Part shown: positions 9,150 to 21,587 of the stretch, in pieces | Numbering within the stretch: the first letter of the stretch is position 1 | Layout: each line of letters opens with the position of its first letter | NCBI GenBank assembly: GCA_009602735.1 | Contig: WELA01012539.1 | Location: 145,135 to 174,259 of the forward strand | DNA: 29,125 bases | Source of the DNA: Mesotaenium endlicherianum | Taxonomy: Eukaryota > Streptophyta > Zygnematophyceae > Zygnematales > Mesotaeniaceae | Direction: 5' to 3' | The notes under the pieces: model-generated | The model's database searches: none | Seen by the model: only the letters and a program-made list of their open reading frames with translations | What the model was told of the DNA's origin: nothing | Translations under genes and position numbers: made by a program

Positions 9150-11978
9150 GTCTTCAATGTGCACTCCATGTCTTAGTCGTGGTGTGCTTTCTTTCAAATT
9201 GTAATGTTATCCAAGTATATTCTCTTCCTTCATATTGGCATCTGCTGCTTCTAATATATTATAAATACTCAGGCATTATGATAAATAATGTCAAGCTGAG
9301 ACTTGTAACATACCTCTTGGGTCTAAAGTGGCACTATAAGCTGCCTAAAGTCTGCTCTGCACGTAGGTTAGTGTGGGCCGGTGCTGGCCTAGTCATGTGC
9401 AAAAAATTTGTACGTAATGTAGTCCCTTTTTACATATTTCAAGCAACCGACTCGGGGTTACGCAATTTTGGTAGTCTATGTTTTATCCTTTATTGGGTAT
9501 GCAATTGATACATTGTGTTTCTAGCTACCACTATGTGAATCTTCACTTTTTACACCGCATATGTGGCAGTTTCCTATCCTGTCGAGGTTAATTAACAAGA
9601 CTAATTCAAATGTCTTGTTGTGTCTTAGAAACGCATCGTTCAATGAGCTAGATAAGAGGAGTTAAACTAAAATACAGTGGACACTCCCAAAATACCTTAA
9701 GATTTAATTGCAGTTATTTAAGTGAGGCACTCCAATCAAGACCTCTTTTTTCTTTGTTCTATCAACACACTCATGATTATGATGAGTGATTGCTTATGAT
9801 TCCAATTTGCGGAATATTACGGGGCACAGAGTACACGAGTATGTTACATCTCGTCATATGGAGTGCGTTCAACCATCGAAAACCTTAATACACAATGTGC
9901 ACCACCGAAAACATTTAGAAAGGAAACAAGTACTTCGACAAAACCATGAGATGGAGGTTTGGGAATTGGCTTAAGATATATAGCACGGCAGACGGCTACT
10001 TATGGTACTAACTTTGGTCATTGTACTTGACTTAACAATAACATATAGGCACTGAGGCGCGATAGGACCCCATATGGGAAACCCACATCCGACATCTGGG
10101 TTTTTGATGGCAACATCTGATTTTAAAGTACATATGTCAAACATTTGTGTGAGGGTGGGCGCAAGAAATCAAGAAACGTTAAAGTTTGTGGTCAAATACA
10201 CGTCAAGCGCGATATGAAAGCTCTATCAAACCCGCAACTAAAAACTATAAAATGGTTCAAAGTTACTAGCGAAAGTTGAGCAATTGGTAATTGTTGTTTT
10301 TGCGCTTCATTTTGATTGGTTAAAGGAGTCAAATAGTGTGAAAAGTTGTTGCCCAAGAGCTTGAGATCTTTAACGATTTTTTTGACACTTTTGAAATTTG
10401 TAAAAGTTTAAATGAATACGTGATTTGACATTCACAATTGCACCTGTTTGTCATGACAAAGCAGTGATATTGCTGATCTCGACCCACATAGAAGACAACA
10501 TATTATATTACCCACATGTATGAACGAGGTCGTCTAGGTTTACTACTATGTTGATTCCTTAGATGCCATCGATTGTCGTAGTTGCTCCCTGTGAGGACAA
10601 CATGGACAACAATTTAAGTTGTATGTAACGCGTGGGAGCAAATGAAGCTTTCCATAACGGAGAAGTCAAATTATCTCAAAAAGAGTTCAAAAGTGAATGA
10701 TACTATTTGTGGACGACATAAGATTCAAACATATGCAGAATAAATAAAGAAGTGGCTTATAATTGTTCACATAAGTGAAACACCAAACATCTTATGTGTA
10801 TTTACATGCGGGATGGACAATCAACAAAAAATGTTCACCACAAACAATCATGTATACTCGGTTGTTAGAGCCCATTGACAACTTTCGAAGGCTAAAAAGG
10901 TTGTCGGCCGTTAAAGACATTTGTGCAATTCAATAGAATTGCTGTTTTGGCTGGCTGAAACTTTGAAAACCTTTAATACTTTATTCGTGGAGCGTTGTCC
11001 CACAACAGGATATGGGGATGGAAAACCCAGAGTGGGTGCACTTTTACGTCCCACCCAGATTGACTTGGGATCAATTTCCATAGCCTTTGCAGTGGATGAT
11101 TTGGGCTGTCTCCGCAACTTGAAGTTTTTCATGGTGCACTATCTAAAAACCTTAAGGTTCATAATAGGCCTTTATGGCGCGTACTATAAGAATTACTAAT
11201 TTTTTTACTTTTTTCTTTAGGAAAACGTTTGTGATTATTAGACGCCCTGCATGCCATCGCTCTGACACAATGCCAATACGTTTGGAGACAAGTTCTGGAC
11301 AAATGGATGCGGTTGTGGCGAAGGATAATGGGGCATATCTATGTTGTTCCTTCTGGGAGGCTAAAGTTTGTACACACGCACATACTACCAAGTTCTTACA
11401 CTTCAATCTGTCATCATTTTATTCTGCTTATTCAGACAGGTGATGAGAAACGCGTCAGCTTTTGCTTCCGGAGCGTTTGCTTTGAAGCGGACTAGCTTCC
11501 GACAAATTTGTCTACAGATACTTGTTTGAGTGTCTCTCATAAGAGGTTGCCTTTAAATGTACGACATTTGACTTAGCAATACTTCTCGCTGGTTCCGGCA
11601 TGTCGCTAAAAGCGAATAAAGCCGGTATAGTTGGGTATATAATGATAAGCCATGTTAAGCACTCAGCATGTTCCTCAGAAGTGGGAAATTCCACGCAGGT
11701 TGGAGTTTACACGAGGAAAGCTCAACAATGCGTTTATGTTTGCTGGCCAGGGCTGGCCGTGGTCCCAAAACTTCACAAAACCACTCAAAACGTACCATGA
11801 TGTGCCAACAGCAGAAGCAAGAAGTAAGCGAGAAGATACAGTGCACTTGTTGGCGACAAAAGTCAGGGTAAAGTGGAGGGTGGAGTAATCTCGTTGACCA
11901 ATAAGAGCACGGATTGCCAAAAAAGTTACTGCCACATAGTCGAGTTGGCGGTCCCCAGCCCCCCATAAGAACAAGTTA

Positions 11979-12034
11979 GCTTCGGGCAGCGGGCTTCGGT
12001 GCACGAAGCCGATTGAAGCCGATTAATTGAAGCC
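11979..12034. promoter_or_regulatory. Cluster of GCTTCGG / GAAGCC motifs upstream of phytoene synthase
   Basis: GCTTCGG occurs at 11979-11985 and 11993-11999. Its inverse GAAGCC occurs at 12005-12010, 12015-12020 and 12029-12034, the last two preceded by GATT. The middle forms a perfect hairpin, GGCTTCG (11992-11998) with CGAAGCC (12004-12010), loop GTGCA. It lies about 680 bases upstream of the phytoene synthase ATG. A regulatory role is inferred only from repetition and position. Confidence 0.4.
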
Positions 12035-12395
12035 GTGAGTGGCCGATAGAGCGATTTTATCAATTTCCAACCATTTTCTACTACAAAATTTGATTGCATT
12101 CCGCCCGCGCTATCTACAGGTAACGACTCACGAGAATGGTCGAAAACAGGTAACGTGGGGAGACCAGCGAGCTGTGTGAGAATATCGTAAGGTGCTCTGC
12201 ACCGGCCACGTCGCGTTTATGGAAGTGTTTGGCAGCAGTTGAGAAATTGGGCGGTGCATAGTCGTTCGGTTTAAGCTGGTTGAGCTCTGGTGCATTCTGC
12301 TGGGGCCGTCACAAAGCGACTGAACGTAGAAGAGGCTCTCCCTCTGGACTTTCAGCTCACGACCAGTTGTGGCTCGCTCCCAGTGTGGTGGATCA

Positions 12396-12414
12396 GTCCG
12401 GGGTGGTCCGGGGT
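12396..12414. repeat. Tandem direct repeat GTCCGGGGT x2
   Basis: Two perfect copies of a 9-base GC-rich unit separated by one base, about 300 bases upstream of the phytoene synthase start. It may be a promoter element; nothing else supports that. Confidence 0.5.
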
Positions 12415-12715
12415 CATTTATGTACGGCCACAGTTTACACCAGCTTACACTTGGCTCTGATACCTTTATGCTTTATGTGCTAGAAGTGCTCCCCACGCCT
12501 CCCTTATGAACGGCAGCTGCTGCAGGACTTCGTTCCAATACGTACTTCCACTTTAAAAGAACCGTTCCCCTTATCCAGGTTAGAATCACTTGTACTCTCT
12601 CCCCTTTGAAACTTAGTTGCTTCCTCCTTCTCCTCTTGTGATTTGGAATTTGTTAAGAGTGAGGCGGAGAATACATCTTTACTCACCAAGCACAACTTGT
12701 CTATTTAAGTAAGCA

Positions 12716-15700
12716 ATGCAGGCTTTTGGCGCCCAGCTACAGGCCTTTTTGGCCGTCCCGAGGGACAACAGTGCCTGCTTTCAGGGTGTATGTAGCTCGT
12801 CTAATCATCAGGCCTCTCCAGACTTGGTAGCCTGGCCCAAATCCCGACTTTCTGGCACATCGGTACAGCACACTTCTAAAACGAAGGCCTCTAGGAACAA
12901 ATCGTCAAAGACATCAAACACAGTTCTTGTGTCGGCAGTGCTTAATCTACCACGGCCTGAAGAGTCGGGATCCGCACACCATGAGTCTGAAGCAGAAGTA
13001 CCTGCTGTGAGACTGATAAGTCAAATAGAAGGCACATCTGCTCCAAAAGCTGGACCAAAGAGGTCATGCGAGGAAAGGATATATGAGGCCGTAGTGAAGC
13101 AGGCAGCTGCCACTCAAAGGGAAGCTATGGCTGATCAGGGAAGCAGATCACAGTCTAGAGCACAGCCGATTGATGCAGAACTTTTGCGCGAAGCGTATGA
13201 ACGTTGTGGCGAAGTTTGTGCTGAATATGCGAAGACATTTTACCTTGGTAAGTTTTTTCATGATATTGAATGCTTACTATCATTTTTATTTGCTGGGCTA
13301 AATCACATCATGAGCTAAATCCAACCTTGGGCAGCCTAGGTAAAAGAGTGTTGATATTTCCATCCTGCTTTTTTTGTTTTTCTTTTTTGCTTAACAGGAT
13401 ACTACCTTGAAAAAAAGTTTGCTGAGAGCATTTACAAGTCGTGGCTGATTAGAGTGGTGCTCTTTTCACCTCAATGAGCCTTCCTATTTCTCTGTGTGCA
13501 GGCACAAAACTTATGACCCCCAACAGGCAGAAGGCTATTTGGGCCATTTATGGTGAGTTCTCCTCGGCTTCGCAAATGTGGCAGTGAATTACTTGTCGTT
13601 GGCTTCTATTTATTTGTCACCCCCCGAAAGTGTGGATTAGCACTCCACCATAAAAACAGCACACTTGTTGGGCTTGTTTACCCTTCCCCCCCTATGCGTT
13701 GGCTCACCATTTCTATTAAAGATATGCAGGGATGCACAAAAGTAGGCATTTTCTACTTGTTTTATTCAGGTTTTGTGTGAGCGTGTGGTGGTCCTGTTGT
13801 TTAAATGTACATGGTTGTGTGGGCGCAGTGTGGTGCAGGCGAACAGACGAGCTAGTTGATGGCCCAAATGCAAGACACATAACTCCCAGAGCTCTTGACA
13901 GGTGGGAGGAAAGGCTGGAAGATGTATTTAACGGGCAGCCATACGACATGCTGGATGCGGCTCTAGCTGACACTGTCAACACTTTCCCTGTGGCCATGCA
14001 GGTATGGGAGTGACACAAGGTCTTAGAACTCAGTCTTTGGGTTGACTCAAAGGGTGGCTGTTATGTTTTCTGAATTTAACTGCAGCTGCTTGTGGAAGTG
14101 CTTGGTAGATTGGTTTTGCCTGCACAAATGTCTGCATTGCAAAGTAGTAGTACTATACAGACTGACGTAACCTGTGCAAGCATGCACACTCCCGTGCATC
14201 TGCCTCCTCATGTTTTTTGTGCAAAACGTTGGACAACCTCGGGCAGAGCAGATATTGTAGAGGGCATTCTGAAGGTCGTGTCGTTCTTCAAATGCCTGTC
14301 ATTGTGTATTCAGCAATACGTGGTTTTTTTATCACCGTGCAGCTCGTTGAGTTTCATTCATGAGTAGTTGCATGTCATGGTCTGTGCGTGTGTGCAGCCT
14401 TTCAGGGACATGATCGAGGGCATGCGAATGGATTTGAGAAAGTCGCGATACGAGACTTTTGACGACCTTTACGAGTACTGCTACAATGTCGCGGGCACAG
14501 TCGGGCTCATGAGTGTGCCAGTGATGGGCATCTCTCCCCATTCCAAAGCCAGTGTGGAGAGCGTTTATGATGCTGCTCTTGCGTTGGGCATCGCCAACCA
14601 GCTGACAAACATACTGCGAGACGTCGGAGAAGAGTAAGCAGCTTCCTCCTTCCTCCTCGCCCCTTCTACTACATCTACACCTCAGTTATATTGGATGCTT
14701 GGTGGCGTGCTTGTGAGCACTCGTGTGTGCAGCTCTGCTGCTGAGAAATGCTGTACATTTGCAGTCTGCAGCCATTGGCGGGTCCTTCAAGCAAGTTTTG
14801 GTATCTCTGCTCTGTGCAAGTTGCTGACGAGAGCTTCACTGCCCATTTGCAGCTCTCGCCGCGGTCGTGTCTACCTGCCACAAAATGAGCTAGCTCAGTT
14901 TGGGTTAAGCGACGAGGACATTTTCAAGGGGGAAGTGACGGAGAAGTGGAGAGCATTCATGCGCTTTCAGATTAAAAGAGCCAGGGACTACTTCGTCAAA
15001 GCTGAGGCTGGAGTACGTGAACTCGACGAGCACAGCAGATGGCCGGTATGCTCTTCACAATGTGCCCGTCACGACTCCTGACTCAAGTTGCTACTCTTGC
15101 ATCTGAGTGGGGCGGGTTGTAATGTGTGAAGCCTACACGGCGGCTGTCGAAAGCATGTGGTACGGGGCACAGTGCTTGCTAGTTAAGTGCTTGAGCAGTC
15201 AGAGTTTGTTGCTGTGAGTGAATGCCAGGCAGTGGGTGGCTGCGCTGTCCTGAATACTCATTGTTATCTCTTGTAAGCGGCCAAATAAGAGGTCTTCCAG
15301 CTCCAGGCATAAAATTTTGTAGAGCGGTAAGAGGATCGATAGGCGTTTTGAGGTTGGCGAGGGTACGGAGATGATACAGGTGACCTTGGATGGTAGGGGG
15401 TGTTGGTCGCGAGGCTCATGAGCATGTAAGCTAGTCTGGTGCAATGGTCAAGGAGTACTCTCGAACAAGTCTCTTTGATAGGGCCTGCTTTTGGAATAAT
15501 CTCGCGTCATATTTAAGTTAGAGACAGCTCCCTAATCTACGCCTGTTAATTGCGCAGGTGTGGGCATCCCTAAACTTGTACAGTCAGATTCTGGATGCTA
15601 TTGAGGCCAACGACTACAACAACTTTACCAAGAGAGCGTATGTCCAGAAGTGGAAGAAGATGTTGTCGCTACCGGGTTCCTACCTTAAGGCACAAATGGT

Positions 15701-15746
15701 GCAGCCCACAGTGCAGTCAAGCAGCAATACAGCTGCGACAGCATGA
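12716..15746 (+). CDS. PSY: Phytoene synthase, plastid-targeted
   Basis: Condenses two geranylgeranyl diphosphates to phytoene, the committed step of carotenoid synthesis in the plastid. Exons: 12716-13247, 13502-13552, 13829-14001, 14398-14633, 14853-15045 and 15558-15746 (phases 1,1,0,2,0), giving 457 residues. All introns are GT-AG. Residues 1 to about 100 are Ser/Thr/Lys/Arg-rich with little acid, as in a transit peptide. The trans-isoprenyl synthase domain runs from about 155 to 445. The first Asp motif is in [15 protein letters not shown] (D201 to D205) and the second in [13 protein letters not shown] (D327 to D331). [22 protein letters not shown] and [17 protein letters not shown] are also typical of the family. 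An in-frame TAA sits two codons before the ATG at 12716, so no longer reading is possible in that exon. The 51-base second exon is short but phase-perfect. A TGTAA element at 15923 could serve as a poly(A) signal. Upstream repeats may matter for regulation. Confidence 0.96.
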
Positions 15747-17359
15747 GTCTGATTCTTCTGCCTCTTTTCTTCCATCATAAGCATCTTCTGCTTGGTCTGA
15801 ACGATTGACTGAAGCTCTCTCTATCCAGCCTCTAGCTCCTCATCTTCCTCCTTCGCGGTACCAGCACTCTTTTTATACATCGTAGATTAATAATTGTAGT
15901 AGAAAGTCATTAAGTCTTAGGATGTAATCTTTTCACTGACCTTTCATGTGCTATCCTTCTTGTTAGAATGCTTGCACAGAGGACTAGATTGAGGAATGTA
16001 CATCCATTAATGTATATTCATCATACTCTTTATGTTCATAAATTTGAGCTAAGCTCATTTAATTCAATACCAATATTGCAATTTGTCGTTGGCAGTCATT
16101 TCATCATTTACTCTGTTGTATGCAATTGATCTTATGCATTTTCCTTAACTTTTGTACAAGGCAATTAAGAAGAGAGCAGCATGGGCACCCTAGTGTGATG
16201 ATGGAGCATTATGGTTTTACGTGGATAATTCACACATGAACACAAACTACATACAAACTTTTTAAAGTTATTGAAAGTATGGTACGTACGGCAAGTCTTT
16301 GCCAGAACTACCTGTCATGTATGGTGCAAGACAAGTTTACACAAACTTGACCTGACCCCTTGATTTTCATATTGTCTACAATTTTCAATTACTGCGCGCA
16401 TGGTGTAAATGACCAGAACACATCCACTATCATTGTGTGGTTCTCTCCTGTTTCGCCCTTGCCTATATACCTAGTACATACAGTGAAAAACGAGGGGATT
16501 TGTACTCTTTTTGCCATGGAATACCGACAATTTTAGAGTCATTCAAATTATTATTGTAATTCTCCAACTTTCAAATTTGCCCTCAAAAATATATGTTTCA
16601 TCCAGTGACTTTGAAGCCCCTAAGGCTATTACTAGCAAAAAAACATATATGCTGTGAGTGGCCAAGAATTGCAGTGTCAGAATGTACGCCTGTGTGCAAA
16701 AAGATTCATCGTACTCCACAATAATTGCTCACAACCGCTCCAGAGACAGTAAGACAAGGATTCAGAGAAGGAGAAACGAAAAAATGTCACCAACTTATGC
16801 TTGAAATACATATTGGTCGTTTACTCTGCGCACCCAATTATCTGAAAGCTGGTTGAAAAGGGGTGAAGAAAAGGTTGTTAGGTGAAGTCTGGTGTAAACT
16901 AGTTCTGCATATTATTATTTTGAGCAAGTTCTGACAACAAGAATGGTTCCAAACATCTCTGAAGATTGTAGCTTGCGCATTTTGACTATTCTAAGCGTAA
17001 AATTATAATCTGCTCAAGACAATTGAATGAGAGTAGAGGCAGGTATAGCATACTGAAACAAGTAACTGAATTGTGTAAAAACCCATCTATGCAGGTCACA
17101 TATGAATCTCTGAGAGAATAATACACTCTCTTACTTGAAAAGCTAACCTTGTAGAGAAAGCTTCTAAAATCTGTTCCTGTTGCACTTTTCAAATGCTATG
17201 CCGAGCAAGCTTGCCTACCTATTAGTGTGGGTCCAAGTCTGCTATTAAGTCTGCTATTAAGGTGCTTAAAGAACATTGTGTTCTTGAGAAACTACACTCA
17301 AATAGTCATTTAAGACTACTACAACTTACCATCTTATTGACCTCGGCCAGAACAAGTTA
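15747..17359. other. Convergent 3' spacer between phytoene synthase and PII
   Basis: 1.6 kb of AT-rich sequence between two stop codons that face each other. It contains stops in all frames at short intervals; the longest open frame, about 68 codons on the minus strand near 17,000, shows no family features. TGTAA occurs at 15923-15927 on the plus strand and could be the phytoene synthase poly(A) signal. Nothing else is recognised. Confidence 0.55.
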
Positions 17360-20300
17360 TTACTTGCCGTTAGCAGATAGAATCTCCATGCGACCCCCTG
17401 CCATCCGCTCTGCTTTCATGCCCCTCTCACCTGCACCCACGAGATAAATAGTCAGACATACATGTTAAATAAAGGCCAGTAGATGATAGACAAAAGCAAG
17501 GAGCATGTTTGAAGCTCATGTACCTACTCAGAAGAATTGGAGACAATAGACAACAATAACTCTTATGTGCTTAGCAGCCAGGCTCACCAATCTGATGCAC
17601 TGGACAGCATGACCGTTCGAGTACACTTTGACGTGTTGTTGCCTGAGGCCTCTGATGCTGCAGAATCTGATGGACTCAGGAAAGAGCTATTTACCTGTTC
17701 TGACGCGGATGATGTCAGTCACTGGCGAGACTGCAGCAGAGAAGATTGGGAGAAGATATTAAAAGTGTCTTAGTTAGCCAGAGAAGGAGAATAGTGCTTG
17801 ATTTATGAAAGGCAACCTCACAGGCAAAATATCATCTCCAAGACTTCAGGAGTTATCAGACTAATCAACTCAGGTACAGGAGAGCAGGCGTCGGTCTCTG
17901 GCAACTTCTCCATGTACCAACCCTTGAACACACCACATGCACCTCTTCACCAAATCAAGCCTGTAAGTACCTTTCAAAATGTACTAGTAAAAACCAGCTC
18001 CCTTTTGCCCATGTGTGGAGTGCCTTGGCTTGGGAGCAACATGCCCTGCTCTGATTGCTCCTCATCTTGGACCATAATGTGCGTTAAAATAAGAGCAAAA
18101 GGAACGTACTTGCACAAAAAGCTAGTACCTGCCGTGTAGCTAACAAGAAAAACAATGAGCCTAAATGCAGAGTGTTCACTAATCCAAAAAGACTGTTCTC
18201 TCTCATGTCATGATAACATCAAAACAGGGTCGGCATAGACATGAAGTTACTTACTGAAGATCTTGCCATCTCCAATTTCCCCCGTTCTGGCTTCCTCTAT
18301 GATTGTATCTACGACTGCTTCAACCTGCAGAGGAGATGAAACCCCATTACAACCTGAAGACACTGCACATACTTCTGACGTTTCCTTCTATCTGAGCAGT
18401 AAGAGCAGCAACTTTCCTTTGTTGCCAGCAGGCCCTGAATACGGCACCATCCATTGCACTTGTATATCCCCCTTCTCCTCCCCTAAGTAGCAGATGGCAA
18501 TGGTTAACTATTACAGCCTCCTTGGAGTGCATGCAAATGCAAGCTGCAAAGAAATCCGTAAAAGTCACGGAGAGAGCAATGAGCCAGAACCCACTATGAT
18601 TGACGGTGTTCATGGAGGAGGTTGAGCTGGGAGGGGTCTTCAAAGTGCTAGGGCAGCAGCGATGTACAGACTCGGTCAGACACTCTTGAACGTATCTGAC
18701 TAGGTCAAATTATACAAGGAGGCTAGTGCATGAATGGCTTTGATGCTCTTCTATGATCGACAACTGCGCGTTGCTGGTACTTGTGAGAGTGCAAGTTGAG
18801 TGAAGGGGGGTGGAAGGCCATTAGGAAGCTCATGATGACCTGAGTGTACCTGGTCAGCAATGACAACTATCTCTATCTTCGACTTGGAGACAAAGTTGTC
18901 ATCAGTGAATTCGGAGCCTGTAACAAGAAGGGACGATGAGGTTTTCAAGGTGAAAGTGATCACAAATTTACCACCCGCTAAGTGAGGGTCCACTGGTATA
19001 GAAGTTTAACTTGCGTACTGGTAAGTGCTCAGAAAGAGTTATGAGTGTAACAAATCACATGCACATGGAAATAGGAGCTTGCTGGTGGAATCTAGGGCAT
19101 GTGAAAATGCTCTGGAAGGTTACATGCATAATTGTCTTTGATTCAGACCACATCCTTTTCTACATTTAAGCTTTTGATCCTTTTTAGTTGCTCCATAAGA
19201 ACACGACGTGTTCACATATTCTAGAACATGCCCTACTCTGCATCGGCCTGACATCCGTCCTACATATCAATTTAGCTTGCTGCCCATAATATACATTTCA
19301 TTTTTTTGTAAAGGATGTGCAAGGACACAGAAGAGGACTGGGTTACCAGCACAACACATTGACCCTTGAAACCAGGACTCTGTAAATACTTGTCCAAAAC
19401 GTACTCCACTTCAAAGCTTGCAGGGGTTATCATCAGAATCGCATAAACGTATTGAATAATTTGAGGAACTGTAGATCACTATTTCTTGGTCCATGGCTTG
19501 AGTTCAATGACTAAGTGTAGTCCCAGCCCATTCTGGTTCAATTGGTATTCAAAGTAAGATGCGTCTAGATAGTATTAATGTCATTTAAGGAGTCTTACGT
19601 AAAACTTACCAGCTTGTCTTTCCCTGGAGCCACCCTGAGCACCAAAGCCTCTCACATCTGATACCGTCACCCCTCTTATTCCCATTCTCAAGAGTGCCTG
19701 CACATTGTCAGCATTAAGCACAAAAGCTCTGATCCCATCTGGACTGCTTGGGCATGTTGCTGCATTGTCAAACGAGCAAACCAGTAGAAAGCTCCAGCCC
19801 ACAGCTCTTAGCTGCAAGCTCAATAAGAATGTGGAGGTGTATAATAAACTTCATGCATCTTAGTGTCTGTATTTAGTCAATTTGGCCAAAGCTCTCCCCC
19901 CAAGCAAACAAATAAATGTTCTGACTCATACGTAGTGCAGGTAGTGCTTTTTTTTCACAAGCTGAAAAGATGTCATCTTCGCTGCGATACAAGATTTGGG
20001 GAGGAAACTCATGCAAACCACATGCCAATACTGAGGACCTAGTCTATATGCCAAGAAGTGAGTCATAAATTCTATATGCTGCCAGCTCATTGACTTTAGG
20101 CTGAAGTAATTAGGAGAGAACACCTCACATAACTAACTTCAAGAGAACCTCTGAGGAACTTACTGCAGCAACATATTTGAGACGCCAAGGTCTCAATATG
20201 GCTTCCACCTTATAAAAGTCGGTACCTGCATGATGTTTTATACAGCAAAGGTGATCGGTATGGAACACCTCATCTTAAAGGTGTATATCGAACTTATCTG

Positions 20301-20741
20301 AAGCTGAATATGTAGATAGCACCTGAATCAACGCAACAAGCCAGACAAAACCATGCGCCTAGAAAGCCAGAAATTGATGACTTCCGTAGTGTTTTACATA
20401 CAGCATTGATAGAAAACGAGGACGACAGGATCCGCTAGGAGTTTTTTTCAGTCCATACCACTGAATGTGCAAACTTCATCTTCGGAGTCGCCGTTGCTAT
20501 CAGCACGAACAGCCATGGGTTTAGAAATTCGATGCACACGTTCAGTCTTGTAGACAAAGGGTGAATTATTCGTGATAGCGGCAGAGCTGCTGAGACGGTG
20601 CCTCGAGCCCTGCAATGCAGCTCTAGAAGGAGCACACGTAAAGACTTGAATGCATCGCTTCCGTTCTGCAGAATGGGAGTGAGAATTAACGCTGCAATAA
20701 TTCAATATTTTGTTTTCAAAACTGACAGTGAGCGTAGCCAT
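17360..20741 (-). CDS. GLB1: Nitrogen regulatory protein PII, plant/green-algal type, plastid-targeted
   Basis: Trimeric sensor of 2-oxoglutarate, ATP/ADP and, in green plants, glutamine. Its best known partner is N-acetylglutamate kinase of arginine synthesis in the plastid. Exons on the minus strand: 20741-20459, 20225-20164, 19697-19610, 18917-18850, 18324-18255, 17730-17695 and 17430-17360, giving 225 residues with matching phases throughout. Residues 1 to about 90 form a Ser/Arg-rich transit-peptide-like leader. The PII core begins FYKVEAILRPWRL (98-110); the Trp in RPWR is a plant trait. GIRGVTVSDVRGFGAQGGS leads into the T-loop (about 132-149), the same length as in plants. KSKIEIVVIADQ follows. 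TGEIGDGKIF (181-190) is the nucleotide-binding B-loop. IIRVRTGERG and a tail containing KAERMAGGRMEIL match the C-terminal Q-loop extension that binds glutamine in green-lineage PII. The first in-frame ATG is at 20741; the frame stays open a little upstream with no ATG. Exon 6 is only 36 bases. Confidence 0.95.
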
Positions 20742-21587
20742 AGTGGGCGCCTCGGCAGAAAGAAGGTGCTTCGCAATAGGAGGATTTGTTTCGAATACCA
20801 CCGCTCACGATCTACGAAGCTTACAAGGGCTCACAGGCTTTGGACCTTGTGTGCTGCGGCTTTATAGTTTATCCACAGTTTTTTTATGTTCAGTGTAGCA
20901 AGCAAAATGAGAAACGTAGAGAACCATCTGATACAGTGAAGTATAAGCAGGATGTCTTCGAAGACTCGTTTCCCTGATCACCGTCATGCAACTGATCACA
21001 TATATTACTTCTAATCAGCATTCTCGAGTGTCATCGACCTTGATCGGAGCGCGGAGGAAGAAGGCGGATACGTGGTGGAGGTTCGCCGCAGACCAATACA
21101 CGTGACAAGCTCAGAGTCCACGTCGTTGACCAAGGTCCACTCAAAACAAGTACTATGCAACCTTCATGATGATGCAGACCATGTGAAAGGATAATAGCTA
21201 TATAAAGTGGATCAAGAGGGTAATTGTATTGCAGTCATGCATCCAGCTGAAAGGATTCCTGGAGACCTACAAAGCATATGCTTCGTGAACCATGTCTTCA
21301 ATCATTTTCTAAGCGTCTCTATATCAAATATATGCCATGAGTTTGAACATTTCATTTCAATGTAGAAGGAAGTCATGACGTGTCAGAGTGATGCACACCC
21401 CTTCTTAGCTAACGTCCTTACTCACAAAAGGCTTTTATTGATATACATTAGTGTGTGCCCGTGACATCCAAGACTGAGGGGTTAAAAGGACCATGAAAAT
21501 TACATGCATACATATTTGACACACAATATAATAGAATAATATTTCGTTATGATTTTCCAATAGTAGAAAGCATTTTCTACTATCCCA
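20742..21587 (-). other. Spacer between PII start and the end of the aminotransferase gene
   Basis: 846 bases. Both neighbours are on the minus strand, so this should contain the aminotransferase 3' UTR (right side) and the PII promoter and 5' UTR (left side). Short open frames on the plus strand near 20,600-20,980 overlap PII exon 1 and are shadows. I see no further gene or repeat. Confidence 0.5.

Larger units (their letters stand above)
9150..12715. other. AT-rich gene-free region between the CCCH/G-patch gene and phytoene synthase
   Basis: About 3.6 kb with no exon I can support. From about 9,160 to 11,600 the composition is clearly more AT-rich than the flanking genes, with many A/T runs. 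Near 11,950-12,450 it returns to mixed composition. Only short open frames occur. One segment (about 10,911-11,199) is open on both strands but matches no family I know. A small hairpin with arms AAACCCA/TGGGTTT lies at 10079-10103. The first 100 or so bases should be the 3' UTR of the G-patch gene (TGTAA at 9200), and the last several hundred the promoter and 5' UTR of phytoene synthase. It could hide an old, decayed insertion, but I see no terminal repeats or target duplication. Confidence 0.6.

Noticed and set aside
19698..19823. Upstream extension of the PII exon 3 frame (IRAFVLNADNVQ), which looks faintly PII-like.
   Set aside because: The true upstream exon is 20225-20164 (DFYKVEAILRPWRLKYVAA). 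The AG at 19699-19698 is in phase and restores the family sequence exactly.
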